From assembly GCA_032209605.1 (NCBI GenBank), contig JASFXZ010000028.1:4350941-4414940 (forward strand): a stretch of DNA of 64,000 nt. The letters are read 5' to 3'. Positions within the stretch are counted from its first letter, which is position 1, and each line of letters begins with the position of its first letter. Source of the stretch: Mactromeris polynyma (Eukaryota > Mollusca > Bivalvia > Venerida > Mactridae). A program made the position numbers and the translations under genes. Below, piece after piece: positions 1-12,690 of this stretch. The notes below the pieces were generated by a model. It had not been told where the DNA came from and ran no database searches. It saw only the letters and a program-made list of their open reading frames with translations.

Positions 1-307
1 AGTTTGTTACACTTACTTGTATGAGTGCCAGGGATATTTTATGATAATTGTCAGCCATAGAACAGATTTAGGTTGTTTTTTAAATTATTTGTTGTCTAAC
101 ATAGGCATGTGTGTGTAGTATTGTGTTACTTTATTTTTTGTGTTTAATTTATACACTTTGAGTATGGCAGATTAGGCCCACAGAAGTCAGTGAAACAATT
201 AATTAATTAAATTGGAAACTAGTTTGTAAAAAGGTAAAGTGCCTGTTACAAAAGAATCGTATTTTTAGTTTTTCCCCAATTAAAAGCTTATTATTGTTTT
301 ATTATAG

Positions 308-3231
308 ATCAATGAAGGGGAGGAACTTTCTACAGCTTCTATATTTGGTAGCGCGAAGGTTTCACAGGAAGCCGATAACATCCTTCTAATACAAGATCAA
401 AGACTTACCAAACAGTCGGGTAGAAAATACATTCAGGTTAGTCATAATTGTGTCATTCTCTGAAATTTTTGGCCCAAAGGACATATCTGGGTGAAATGGA
501 GTTATTATCATTTCTGAATGCAGGGATATTTGTAGGTAACTACAAAACAAAAATTATTGCAAAAAGGCATTTTTTTATAGGAAATTACAGCACTTTTAAC
601 AATTCTGAATTTCACAAATTTAATACAGAGATTTGTTTTCAGATACAATAATATTTTACAAATAAATGGGGGCCGTCTCAATGTTTACCGACAATTGTTT
701 TGCTTCTGCTCAGCGCTGAATTATAAATCTTTTACTGTAATTGTTCAACTAGCTGTGAAAATGTGACATCATAATGTGAAAACATGGTGTCATCTTTATT
801 TCGTTTTTCTCAGCAATGAGGCTCAGTGCATTTGGGCCAAAATCTCAGAGACTGTCACAATTTAGGTACAAATTAGCTATCTTTTTGTTTGCATATATGT
901 CTTAATAACTGCTGACAGTTCTTATTTGAAATTGAGCATACTTTTAGTACACTAGGTTGTTAGAAACACATCTAGATTTCAACAAATCAAATTATCTATC
1001 ATAGTTTCCTTCATTGACCACATCATCCCCCATTTTTATACACAAGTTCATAGAACGGGACATATTATAGTTTCACCTGCGGCGTAAGGACGGTTGGGTG
1101 GACGGGCTTTCGACGTCCAGTAAGTTTTCTGATCAATAACATCAGAACTATTTGTCCAATCATCAACAAATTTGGTCAGAATGTATATGGGCATAATATC
1201 TCGGATAAGTTTGATAACCAGCCATATCGCTTGAGTCACTCAGGAGTTATCACCCTTTAATTATAGAAATTGCCTAAAATAGGTCTTGTCCAATCAAAAA
1301 CTTCGGAAGGATTTGTCCAATCATCACTAAATTTGGTCAGAATGTGTATGGGCATAATATCTCGGGCAAGTTTGATAACTAGCGCCTTATCGCTCGAGTT
1401 ACTCAAGAGTTAACGCCCTTTGATTATAGAAATTACCAAAAATTTGTCTTATTTTAACTCTGAGCTCTGACTTAGCACCAGTGTATTTTGAGACAGTACA
1501 TACACTGTTGAGAAGAGCTGTTCGGCCACTTTGTACTGTGAGAATCTTCACAACATTTTGATCCAGGGATCTGAAACGATGAACATATATTTGAAAATTT
1601 TGAAGGAAACTTCTTTTGATAGTTCATAACTTCATTGCATTTAGATCATGAATAGTAGAACTTACTGCAATCAAAATCAATGGAAGATGTATGCAGTAGC
1701 TTTATATAACCTACATGTAATAATACTGGCAGGGTAGCTTTATAAACTACATGTAATAATACTGGCAGGGTAGCTTTATAAACTACATGTAATAATACTG
1801 GCAGGGTAGCTTTATAAACTACATGTAATAATAATAATACTGGCAGGGTAGCTTTATAAACTACATGTAATAATACTGGCAGGGTAGCTTTATAAACTAC
1901 ATGTAACAATACTGGCAGGGTAGCTTTATAAACTACATGTACTAATACTGGCAGGGTAGCTTTATAAACTACATGTAATAATACTGGCAGGGTAGCTTTA
2001 TAAACTACATGTAATAATACTGGCAGGGTAGCTTTATAAACTACATGTAATAATACTAGCAGGGTAGCTTTATAAACTACATGTACTAATACTGGCAGGG
2101 TAGCTTTATAAACTACATGTAATAATACTGGCAGGGTAGCTTTATAAACTACATGTACTAATACTGGCAGGGTAGCTTTATAAACTACATGTAATAATAC
2201 TGGCAGGGTAGCTTTATAAACTACATGTAATAATACTGGCAGGGTAGCTTTATAAACTACATGTAATAATACTGGCAGGGTAGCTTTATAAACTGCATGT
2301 AATAATACTGGCAGGGTAGCTTTATAAACTACATGTAATAATACTGGCAGGGTAGCTTGTTTGACCGGTCATTTCAATTTGTAAACCAAGATAATACCAT
2401 TTAAACAAAAACAAAGATAAATGTCATAAATTTCAGCTGAGTTTTAGATATTTGTGAAATAATAAGTGTTGTGTTAAAAGATTTGTTAAATGTCAGTGAC
2501 TTTTTTGAAAATGATTTTACTGTGCCTTTTCAATTGGAAAATAGGTGCGATAAATCCAAAATTTGGGAAAATAAAAAAATGGTTGTTTTGCTTATAAAAA
2601 TAACTTTTCAGTTGTGGCTGGTGTTTGTTATATATATGAGGTGATGTAAGAGCAAAGATTCAAGGCAATGGTCTATTATAAAAAGTTAAATACATGTACA
2701 TAAAAACCTAACTTAATAAACTGAAATTCAGTCAGCGGGGGGGGTGGGGAATGAACAAAGAATTAGGGGAAAATGATGATTTTTGGGGGGAAATGGACAC
2801 TTTTTGGTAAGGGGAAATAGCCCATGTTCGGCAGTAAAATTAACCAAAAAAATCAGTGTTTATGTAAAACTACATTGAAGTGTGATGTTAGAAGTTATCA
2901 TATAATGGAGAAAGAACTCTCGAATTGCTTACATTTTTACAGAAACTGTTTATTTTGGAAATAGTTTATTTCATTTACCATTAATTTATTGAATAAAAAT
3001 TAAAGTGTTATTACTTTTGACTTTCAGATTGCCAAAAATAGATTTGACGGGGATTTAGGAGTTATGACTCTGACCTTCAATAAAGAGAGTCTTACTTATA
3101 ACACAGTAGAGAAAAAGAAGGTTGCTAGGAAACCAGAAGATCTCATGGATAATGAAGAAACAAATACTACCATGGAACCAGACAAAGAAGAAACAAATAC
3201 TACTATGGAACCAGACAAAGATGCTGATTGA
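308..3231 (+). CDS. TWNK: Twinkle mitochondrial DNA helicase, C-terminal two exons (gene begins before the window)
   Basis: Twinkle is the hexameric replicative helicase that unwinds mitochondrial DNA ahead of POLG. Only the end of the gene is in view: exon 308-436 (acceptor TTATTATAG, donor CAG/GTTAGT, phase 0) and last exon 3028-3231 with stop TGA at 3229-3231, giving 110 residues. The first exon carries [22 protein letters not shown] and the last starts [21 protein letters not shown]; both match the conserved RecA-like C-terminal end of metazoan Twinkle, including the QEADN segment and the KNRFDGD motif. After that core the tail diverges and holds a perfect tandem copy of an 11-residue block, [12 protein letters not shown] polyadenylation signal AATAAA lies at 3270-3275. 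The 2.6-kb intron between the exons holds a 36-bp minisatellite. The family call is sure from sequence recognition; upstream exons lie outside the window. Confidence 0.92.
1030..1440. repeat. Dispersed repeat with an internal ~161-bp tandem duplication
   Basis: Two similar blocks in the TWNK intron, one around 1145-1270 and one around 1310-1436, share phrases such as ATTTGTCCAATCATCA and GGGCATAATATCTCGG, offset by 161 bp. The flank contains GGACGGTTGGGTGGACGG. The style resembles the repeat at 52490-52870, which also carries a GTCCATCC-rich head and two ~169-bp body copies. No protein is encoded. Confidence 0.5.
1697..2358. repeat. Minisatellite, 36-bp unit, about 18 copies
   Basis: The unit is built on TAGCTTTATAAACTACATG followed by TAATAATACTGGCAGGG. 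Copies are almost identical; differences are single substitutions and one insertion of two extra TAA triplets near 1830. It sits wholly inside the last TWNK intron, so it should be spliced out. Open frames on the minus strand across it arise only because 36 is divisible by three. Confidence 0.95.
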
Positions 3232-3887
3232 TAAAACATGTGAATGACAAGTCTTTGTGTCCACTAAACAATAAATTTGTTGAACTCATGACCCTTATTA
3301 GTCAATTGCTGGTCAAATCAATGACCGATAAATCTTATGTGTAACATTCTCAGCTTGATGCTTGGATCTACAAGCTTACCGGTAGTTCAATTTCTAGTAT
3401 AGAAATAAACCTCATTTATATGATAAGAATCTTGTTTTTTTCAGCATTTTCCTCTTTTATGAAGCTGTTATCATTATAAGTTATAAGTTTATCTGAACTT
3501 TATATGAAAATTAGTATTATAATCAGATGTTTGTAATGTTTAAGGTGTTGTTAAGAGATTGCTGGCATAGATAACGTGCACTTTGGTTGTTAAGGAAGAC
3601 TTTGTTGTGGCCACTCTCCTCTAAGGACCATTGTAATAAAATAATTGCTTTGTTTATACTTTTTTGTTTTACCTGGTTATTGAAACAAGTTCTTAAAATT
3701 GCATTAATTGTTCTCAATGACTGCTTCCTAAGTTACTAACCAGTTCTCGCACCTAATTTAGGGCTGAAAATACTATATTAGAAGCCATATCTACTACATG
3801 GGATTTGAATTTTTTTAAATAAAATTTTGCACAAATGGGAATGCAACTTTCAGCAAAATAAATGTCACATTGATTCACAAATGTGCT

Positions 3888-6800
3888 GACTTATTACAGC
3901 GGAAGTCATGTGTATTTTCAATGAACTTACTTGTTGCTAAGAAAGTCATGTGTATTCTCAATGTGCTTACTTGTTGCTAAGAAAGTCACGTGTATTCTCA
4001 ATGGGCTAACTTGTTGCTAAGAAAGTCATGTGTATTCTCAATGGGCTAACTTGTTGAAAAGAAAGTCATGTGTATTCTCAATGGGCTAACTTGTTTGGTG
4101 CGAAAGTCGTGTGTATTCTCAATGTGCTAACTTGTTGCTAAGAAAGTCGTGTATTCTCAATGGGCTAACTTGTTTGGTGCAAAAGTCATGTGTATTCTCA
4201 ATGGGCTAACTTGTTTGGTGCTAAAGTCATGTGTATTCTCAATGAACTTACTTGTTGCTAAGGAAGTCATGTGTATTCTCAATGAACTTACTTGTTGCTA
4301 AGAAAGTCATGTGTATTCTCAATGGGCTAACTTGTTTGGTGCGAAAGTCATGTGTATTCTCAATGAACTTACTTGTTGCTAAGGAAGTCATGTGTATTCT
4401 CAATGGGCTAACTTGTTTGGTGCGAAGTCATGTGTATTCTCAATGTACTTACTTGTTGCTAAGAAAGTCATGTGTATTCTCAATGTACTTACTTGTTGCT
4501 AAGAAAGTCATGTGTATTCTCAATGTGCTTACTTGTTGCTAAGAAAGTCATGTGTATTTTCAATGTACTTACTTGTTGCTAAGAAAGTCATGTGTATTCT
4601 CAATGGGCTAACTTGTTTGGTGCGAAAGTCATGTGTATTCTCAATGTACTTACTTGTTGCTAAGAAAGTCATGTGTATTCTCAATGAACTTACTTGTTGC
4701 TAAGAAAGTCATGTGTATTCTCAATGGGCTAACTTGTTGCTATGAAAGTCATGTGTATTCTCAATGGGCTAACTTGTTTGATGCGGAAGTCTTGTGTATT
4801 CTCAATGTGCTAACTTGTTTGGTGCAAAGTCATGTGTATTCTCAATGTGCTTACTTGTTTGGTGCAAAGTCATGTGTATTCTCAATGTGCTTACTTGTTT
4901 GGTGCGGAAGTCTTGTGTATTCTCAATGTGCTAACTTGTTTGGTGCGGAAGTCATGTGTATTCTCAATGTGCTAACTTGTTTGGTGCGGAAGTCATGTGT
5001 ATTCTCAATGTGCTTACTTGTTTGGTGCGGAAGTCATGTGTATTCTCAATGTGCTAACTTGTTTGGTGCGGAAGTCATGTGTATTCTCAATGTGCTAACT
5101 TGTTTGGTGCGGAAGTCATGTGTATTCTTAATGTGCCAACTTTCAGCAAAATAAATGTCACATTGATTCACAAATGTGCTGACTTATTACAGCGGAAGTC
5201 ATGTGTATTTTCAATGAACTTACTTGTTGCTAAGAAAGTCATGTGTATTCTCAATGTGCTTACTTGTTGCTAAGAAAGTCACGTGTATTCTCAATGTACT
5301 TACTTGTTGCTAAGGAAGTCATGTGTATTCTCAATGAACTTACTTGTTGCTAAGAAAGTCATGTGTATTCTCAATGGGCTAACTTGTTTGGTGCGAAAGT
5401 CATGTGTATTCTCAATGTGCTAACTTGTTTGGTGCGAAAGTCATGTGTATTCTCAATGTACTTACTTGTTGCTAAGAAAGTCATGTGTATTCTCAATGTA
5501 CTTACTTGTTGCTAAGAAAGTCATGTGTATTCTCAATGTGCTAACTTGTTGCTATGAAAGTCATGTGTATTCTCAATGTACTTACTTGTTGCTAAGAAAG
5601 TCATGTGTATTTTCAATGGGCTAACTTGTTGCTAAGAAAGTCATATGTATTCTTAATGGGCTAACTTGTTTGGTGCGAAAGTCATGTGTATTCTCAATGT
5701 GCTAACTTTTTGCTATGAAAGTCATGTGTATTCTCAATGTGCTTACTTGTTGCTAAGAAAGTCATGTGTATTCTCAATGGGCTAACTTGTTTGATGCGGA
5801 AGTCATGTGTATTCTCAATGTGCTAACTTGTTGCTATGAAAGTCATGTGTATTTTCAATGTGCTTACTTGTTGCTAAGAAAGTCATATGTATTCTCAATG
5901 GGCTAACTTGTTTGATGCGGAAGTCATGTGTATTCTCAATGTGCTAACTTGTTGCTATGAAAGTCATGTGTATTTTCAATGTGCTTACTTGTTGCTAAGA
6001 AAGTCATATGTATTCTCAATGGGCTAACTTGTTTGATGCGGAAGTCATATGTATTCTCAATGGGCTAACTTGTTTGATGCGGAAGTCTTGTGTATTCTCA
6101 ATGTGCTAACTTGTTTGGTGCAAAAGTCATGTGTATTCTCAATGTGCTTACTTGTTTGGTGCGGAAGTCATGTGTATTCTCAATGTGCTAACTTGTTTGG
6201 TGCGGAAGTCTTGTGTATTCTCAATGTGCTAACTTGTTGCTATGAAAGTCATGTGTATTCTCAATGTGCTTACTTGTTGCTAAGAAAGTCATGTGTATTC
6301 TCAATGGGCTAACTTGTTTGATGCGGAAGTCATGTGTATTCTCAATGTGCTAACTTGTTGCTATGAAAGGCATGTGTATTTTCAATGTGCTTACTTGTTG
6401 CTATGAAAGTCATGTGTATTCTCAATGTGCTTACTTGTTGCTAAGAAAGTCATATGTATTCTCAATGGGCTAACTTGTTTGATGCGGAAGTCTTGTGTAT
6501 TCTCAATGTGCTAACTTGTTTGGTGCAAAGTCATGTGTATTCTCAATGTGCTTACTTGTTTGGTGCAAAGTCATGTGTATTCTCAATGTGCTTACTTGTT
6601 TGGTGCGGAAGTCTTGTGTATTCTCAATGTGCTAACTTGTTTGGTGCGGAAGTCATGTGTATTCTCAATGTGCTTACTTGTTTGGTGCGGAAGTCATGTG
6701 TATTCTCAATGTGCTAACTTGTTTGGTGCGGAAGTCATGTGTATTCTCAATGTGCTTACTTGTTTGGTGCGGAAGTCATGTGTATTCTCAATGTGCTAAC

Positions 6801-7690
6801 TTGTTTGGTGCGGAAGTCATGTGTATTCTCAATGTGCTAACTTGTTTGGTGCGGAAGTCATGTGTATTCTTAATGTGCTAACTTGTTTGGTGTGGAAGTC
6901 ATATGTATTCTCAATGTGCTAACTTGTTTGGTGCGGAAGTCTTGTGTATTCTCAATGTGCTAACTTGTTGAAAAGAAAGTCATGTGTATTCTCAATGTGC
7001 TAACTTGTTTGGTGCGGAAGTCATGTGTCTTCTCAATGTGCTAACTTGTTGAAAAGAAAGTCGTGTATTCTCAGTGTGCTAACTTGTTGAAAAGAAAGTC
7101 GTGTATTCTCAATGTGTTAACTTGTTTGGTGCGAAAGTCATGTGTATTCCTGAATGTGCTTACTTGTTTGGTTCGAAAGTCTCATGCATTCCTGAATGTG
7201 CTAACTTGTTTGGTTCGAAAGTCTCATGCATTCCTGAATGTGCTAACTTGTTTGGTTCGAAAGTCTTGTTTATTCCTGAATGTGCTATTAAACTTGTTTG
7301 GTGTGAAAGTCTCATGCATTTCTGAATGTGCTAACTTGTTTGGTTCCAAAGTCTCATGCATTCCTGAATGTGCTAACTTGTTTGGTTCCAAAGTCTCATG
7401 CATTCCTGAATGTGCTAATTTTTTGCTTCAAAAGTCTCATGCATTCCTGAATGAGCTAACTTGTTGCTTCGAAAGTCTCATTCATTCCTGAATGTGCTAA
7501 CTTGTTGCTTCGAAAGTCTCATTCATTCCTGAATGTGCTAACTTGTTGCATCGAAAGTCTCATGAATGCTCCAATGTGCTAACTTGTTGCTTCAAAAGTA
7601 TCATGGATGCTCCAATGTGCTAACTCGATGCCATGAAAGGATCATAAGTGCTCCAATGTGCTAATTCGATGCCGTGAAAGTCACATGGAT
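3888..7690. repeat. Large minisatellite, 40/41-bp unit, roughly 95 copies
   Basis: Each unit has a constant half, AGTCATGTGTATTCTCAATG, and a variable half. The common variants contain TTGCTAAGAA, TTTGGTGCGGA, TTGAAAAGAA or, toward the 3' edge, TTGGTTCGAAAGTCTCATGC. The last 600 bp are more diverged, as expected at an array edge. Larger repeats are layered on it: the entry sequence TTTCAGCAAAATAAATGTCA occurs at 3848 and again at 5141 (1,293 bp later), and a run of variant units near 4785-5110 recurs near 6477-6860. The many short open frames over it are repeat translations, not genes. It starts about 0.6 kb past the TWNK polyadenylation signal. Confidence 0.97.
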
Positions 7691-8065
7691 TCCCTAACAT
7701 TCTTACGTGTTATAGCTATAAATAGCATGGTACTAACAATCCTTGCTTTGACCCATTAACATGCCAGTAAATTCGAAATTTCATTTATGATGTGGCCGTA
7801 AGAAATATATAATTATTTTACATAGTTTCCAAAAAGTTGTAGCATACTAATTGAAGGACAACATTTTTTATATTACCTCTGGATTTGCTGCTTGGTTTCT
7901 TTTTAATAAATACAAATAAACAATGTAATTACATTTAATATCCACTAGAGCTTAAGAAATCTGGTATATGTGACAAATTGTAACCAAATCAGGATGAGTT
8001 ACTCTGGACTGGTTTGTAGAGAAGTAGTCTTGAGCAAATACAATTACTAGAAAATGCTTCTCAAT
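7691..8065. other. Spacer between the 40-bp array and the LINE 3' end
   Basis: AT-rich unique-looking sequence with no supportable coding region. It ends at the TTATT-rich 3' terminus of the minus-strand LINE. Confidence 0.5.
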
Positions 8066-8387
8066 GGTACAATAATAATAATAACATCTTTATTTTGAGA
8101 AGGTTGTTACACATTATGACATAAATATAAAACTACATCGTATAAAAACATCATATTTACAATGTGGCCTTCTGTAAATAAAAACATAATGATAATTAAA
8201 AAACATTTGCACACTATAATCTCATGTACATGTATATAAATAAGATTTTCACTCTGTAATTCAATATAACCATTTAATTCAATTAATTTACTTACCGACA
8301 GACACTCGATTATATAAATTAGGTGTATATGTCCGTGATAATATATATATTCATATATTATGTCACAATTAATAAAATGCAACGTAA

Positions 8388-9478
8388 TTACTGCGATGCA
8401 GTATTTAAAAGGTGAGTTTTATATTCGTGTTTGAAGGATGTTAACTTTTCCGCATCTCTTATGTCATCTGGAATGTCATTCCATACCTTCATACTGTAAT
8501 AAGAAAATGATCTTTAAAATAATTAGTGTGTGGTGTTTTCTTTAAACATAAGTCATGTTTTGAAGCCGATAGAAGTGAATAGTGTTCATTATTTGCAAAA
8601 ACAAGTAACTCAGCCGGGTAACAAGGGGCCATACCATTTCGCGTTTTATATACAAGAGCGCCACAGTGGTATTTACATCTGTCTGTAAAAGTTAACCACT
8701 GAAGTTCTTCTAATAATCCATTGGATGGCGATCACTTGGGTTTTTTAGAACAATGATTGCAACTCTTCTTTGCAAGGTATTTACTTCATTTATGTGACGA
8801 TTATTGTCTTTGCCCCAAATATGACAACAATAGTCAAGTATTGGAAGTATATACGCATTGTAAAACATACGTTTCATCTCCTCTGTGAAGTAAAATATAT
8901 TCTTTAGAAGCGAAATTTTAGAGTTGAGTTTTTTGCATACAAACTTTATTTGTGTATGCCATTTTAAGATATCTATATAGATTCCAAGCAGTTTTTGAAC
9001 AGTTACACGTTCTAATGCTATTCCATTGATAGTTAAATTTAGAATGGCAGCTTGCTTTGTCTTATTTGGCGTGCCGATAACCATGCATTTTGATTGATTT
9101 GGATGTAAAGACATGTTATTTATTTTGCACCAATCAACGACGAAGTTTAGATTACTATTTAGCTGAAATTCAATGTTAGTTAAACGGCTTCCTGATTCGT
9201 GCAAAGTGGAATCGTCAGCAAATAAATCGATTTTCATATTAGTATTATTACAAAATGCTATATCATTAATATATATTATAAACAATAGTGGACCTAGTAT
9301 GGATCCCTGTGTTACACCTGATGATATGGTAAGCAGGTCAAATTGTATGTTTCCAACTTTTACTAACTGTTTTCTGTTAGTTAAAGAGAGAGAATACGTA
9401 ACTACAGGGAACGCCACATACACAAGACGGTTCCTCCCCACGCAGACCTCCGGAAAAACAATAATCCACAAAACATAA
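8388..9478 (-). pseudogene. LINE reverse transcriptase, palm to C-terminus (frameshifted)
   Basis: The open stretch 8710-9478 gives the RT palm: LTNRKQLVKVGN, then SGVTQGSILGPLLFIIYIND, the catalytic FADD box, and the thumb-side YCCHIWGK segment. Beyond the stop near 8710, other frames continue the family C-terminus (KPHTNYFK-like, then VWNDIPDDIRDAEKLTSFKH, ending at TAA 8388-8390). The first residues before SLTNRKQ belong to the inserted element, not to the LINE. Confidence 0.85.
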
Positions 9479-11315
9479 GGCACTAAAGGAGGTCAAACGG
9501 TACACATATTAAGGAACTGAGGCACAAGGAATGGCCCAGCAGACCACAAGGAATACATGTAACTAGGAGCATCAAAGTGGACAGTGAAGGGAGGGGGAGG
9601 GGGGAATTAATGGATGGAAAAGATCACAGGACAAGTCAAGACAACTGGCCGCAATAGGCCAAAAATGGGCAGGAAACAATCTGAGCACTGTATAAAGTGA
9701 CAGAATTGCACAGGGGAAAGGGAAATACAAAACACATTGTCAACACAAACAGAAACAACAATCATATAGCGAATTACAGCCTTGGAACTGTCGGCAAAAA
9801 ATACTGGGGGTTTAAATCGATTTAACAGCTAGCTAACCTCACCCTTAATCGCTATATGGTCCTTGATTTCCAACATATATACATAAATTGACTAAGTAGG
9901 CAGTAACTAATCATTAAAAGCAACCAACCATCACGCACATAACAACAGACACTGTAACTAATCCAGCACGAAGGAACAATCAGCCTCAGTCTGACCTCGC
10001 TCCCAGTAACTAAACTAGTAACATAAGAATGTGAAATAACCCTAAAATTTCAAATTAATAATGCAGTTTAAAGTAAGGTCAACTCGATAATGTAGTTAAT
10101 AATTGAACAATTCTATAATATTAGTGAAAGGGAATTTAAAACTAAAATAAATAATTATGTCTATTAATAAAACGAAAACACAAAATACGACTGTACCCAA
10201 TGAATATTAAGATGTGTTATAAAACTGCATTGTAGAGAGAAGTTTTCTTGGTAGTGTATAATAAAATATCTATGACGTCATACACTTTTAATGACGTCAT
10301 AAAAGAGAGAGAATACGCGGCCACAGGGAACGTTACTTACACAAGACTGCCTTATAAAACTGATAAATATACAATAGAAAAAAATAAGTAAGTAGTTACA
10401 GAGAACATCACGAAAAAACAAGAAACAAGGACAACACCAACGTAAATTCGAAAAAAAATAATATTAGACGACACAACACAATCACAAATGGGCTGGTCGA
10501 TAGTTTTAAGATACTCCAAGGAACACATCATGTTAGTTCCAGAGCAAAAGTCAATGCCTACAAAGTCCCGAACATAAATCCCCTAAGACATTGTGATCAG
10601 TCATATCCTGCCATACCAAGTACGGTTTACAAATATAACTTCATTTAGTCTCAACACATTAGTGTCCGGCGTGCAGTAAAAACAGGTGTGAAAATCTATC
10701 AAGTATTGATTTGCTTAAAAACTTATCTGCAGTTGTTCTCATTATGTCAAGGTTATAACCCTTCCTTTTAAATTTGTTAATTAATTACACAAATAACTGA
10801 TCGAAGTAACATCTGTTATGAATTTTGCGAATTTTATATAATAGATCTCCATAAAAGTTGGGTTTAGTAATTCCTTTCTCTAACATAGATTTTACACTTG
10901 TGCCATATTTTAAATTAATATCGGTATATTTATGACAAAACTTACGATACGTCTTACATAACTTATGATAACGATAGCCTTGTTTTAGCAGTTTACCTGT
11001 TAGTAGAAGGTTACGCTTATTAAAGTCCTCTAGATTAGTATTAGCCCTCAGAAATCTAATAAATTGAGATATATATATGCCATATGTTGTATTTCTCGGT
11101 ATATCACTAATAAGTCAGGGAAAGTTTATAATCTCAAAGTCATAATCATCTCGTTTATCATATATTTTAGTAGTAATAATACCATTTTCTATAGAAATGT
11201 CCAAGTCAAGAAACGAGGCATGTGTATCCAAGGTGTTAGCTTTCGATAGGTGTAGTTCTGTTGAATATATATTATATATCATGGTTGGGAAAAACTCGTT
11301 ATCAATATTTAAAAT
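9381..11315 (-). mobile_element. Second retroelement inserted in the LINE; RT fragment, 5-bp target duplication GTTAG
   Basis: The LINE reading breaks off at 11316 and resumes at 9380; the pentamer GTTAG occurs on both sides (9376-9380 and 11316-11320), as expected of a target-site duplication. On the minus strand the insert begins in the middle of a reverse-transcriptase-like protein (about 11310 down to 10790): FFPTMIYNIYSTELHLSKAN, ASFLDLDISIENG, KIYDKRDDYDFEIINFP, one stop, then TTYGIYISQFIRFLRANTN and LLKQGYRYHKLCKTYRKF. I recognise this as a widespread, poorly named invertebrate RT family, possibly Penelope-related. The rest is non-coding 3' sequence. It holds a ~45-bp direct repeat beginning AGAGAGAGAATACG at about 9386 and 10305; the first copy lies at the element's 3' terminus. 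Confidence 0.7.
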
Positions 11316-11362
11316 GTTAGATACGATTGAGACAACTCTAATGACATTTTCGAAAAATTATA

Positions 11363-12230
11363 TCATTTTAGTTTATGCAAAAGAACTAATTGATGATCCA
11401 CTAAATCAAAGGCTTTTCTTAAGTCACGAAATATAGCACCTACAAGTTGACCACTGTCAATATATTTTTCCCTAAAACAAGACTGCTTTGCATGTATAAC
11501 ATTTGTAGAATGGAAGTAAGATTTAACTTTATTTGCAATATGTCTTTCAAAAATTGGTGATATACTAGTAGTTGGCAGTATTGAAATCGGACGATAATTA
11601 CTTGGATCCTCTTTGGAACCTGATTTGAACAGTGGTAGGACACGTGCAGTTTTCAGGGAGTCGGGGAATATTCCGTTTCGGATACTGTGATTAATTATAG
11701 ATGCAATACACAGTGCTATAGTGTCACCGCAATGTTTAATTACTTTAGGACCAATCTCATTGAGCCCAGTAGATTTACTAACATCAAGTTTATCAATGAT
11801 TTGTTTTTCTTCAAGTGGTGTAATGTAACTTAAATGAAACATTTCGTTTCCTATCTTTGCGTCTAAAACACCCTTTATCTCACGAAAATGTTCTGGACTA
11901 AAAGCTGACTTTTTTATCATAACTGAGAATCATACATGTCAATCCATGTTTGTCTAGAGTTTGGTGGACGATTCAATATCAGAAGTTTCTAAATCATTCC
12001 GTCTTTTATAGTTTATATTTTCATCAATATAAACGAAAAGACCGGCAACTTTTTTATGAGAACGATCGAAGGGATAGTATAGTTTTTTATCTGTAACAAA
12101 TCATTTTGTACATTATCTGTTAAAAATGTTTCACACATACCCAAAACATGGGGAGAGTTTCTTTGCTGTAAGTGAAATTTTATTTCGTCTAATTTTGGAA
12201 GCAAATGCTGTATATTTAGGTTAGCAAAAT
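11363..12230 (-). pseudogene. LINE endonuclease remnant and RT N-terminal half
   Basis: Minus-strand frames give the endonuclease entry (ANLNIQHLLPKLDEIKFHL, GMCETFLTDN) and, after a frameshift, the RT fingers region with STGLNEIGPKVIKHCG, LFKSGSKEDPSNYRPIS and FRDLRKAFDLVDHQLVLLHK. The endonuclease is only partly present; the catalytic middle is missing or scrambled. It belongs to the same element as 8388-9478. Confidence 0.8.
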
Positions 12231-12690
12231 GAAGCCAAGCTCCTACGAAATTGAAGCCTGTGTAAGTTATAGGAGATAAATTTTGATTTACCGGACCGGT
12301 TTTACCGGTTACATCAGTTTTAAGAAACTGTGTAAGGATACACTGTGTATCTACAGTACAATTTATACTCTTACCTAATGTGGCAACTTAAGAATCGGAA
12401 CTCGAGTTGTCTTGTGAAATTACGCTACACGTGTCTAATTTTGTTTGTAATACATTACTTTTTGAAAGTTTTATACTATTAGAGATATTTTCTTCAGTAT
12501 TAACTGATTGAGTTTGACATTCATTGTTCATATCTAACGAAATACAATTTGATGGTGCGATCATATCATTTTCATGCTGATACATTTCAGTTATCCCACA
12601 TTGATTTAAATTATCACATATGCACTGTATTAATTTGCAATTTGTACATACATTGTTTAGAATATTAAACTTATTAAACTACAATACTGT

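Larger units (their letters stand above)
8066..12690 (-). mobile_element. Decayed non-LTR retrotransposon (CR1/L2-like LINE), interrupted by a second element
   Basis: Reading the minus strand, the element runs from an upstream cysteine-containing segment (12388-12660), through an endonuclease start with PKLDEIKFHL and GMCETFL (about 12100-12230), the reverse transcriptase N-terminal half (11363-11920, with STGLNEIGPKVIKH and NYRPISILPT), the RT palm with SGVTQGSILGPLLFIIYIND and LFADDSTLHE (8710-9478), and a C-terminal end containing VWNDIPDD and stop TAA at 8388-8390. The 3' terminus is an AATAAAGATG segment followed by (TTA)n. Several frameshifts and stops break the reading frame, so this is a dead copy. 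The RT is split between 9380 and 11316 by the nested insertion listed separately. The superfamily call rests on the FADD motif and the WND(I/L)P C-terminal motif; a finer clade needs phylogeny. Confidence 0.85.

Noticed and set aside
4252..7491. Many 60-170 codon open frames across the 40-bp array
   Set aside because: They are translations of a tandem repeat, shift frame with each 40/41-bp unit change, and have no start context or splice support.
3888..7690. CRISPR-like regular spacing
   Set aside because: The repeats are contiguous, with no unique spacers, and the DNA is clearly eukaryotic.
8107..8382. 91-codon minus-strand open frame
   Set aside because: It lies in the 3' untranslated part of the LINE, beyond the ORF2 stop, and has no recognisable motif.
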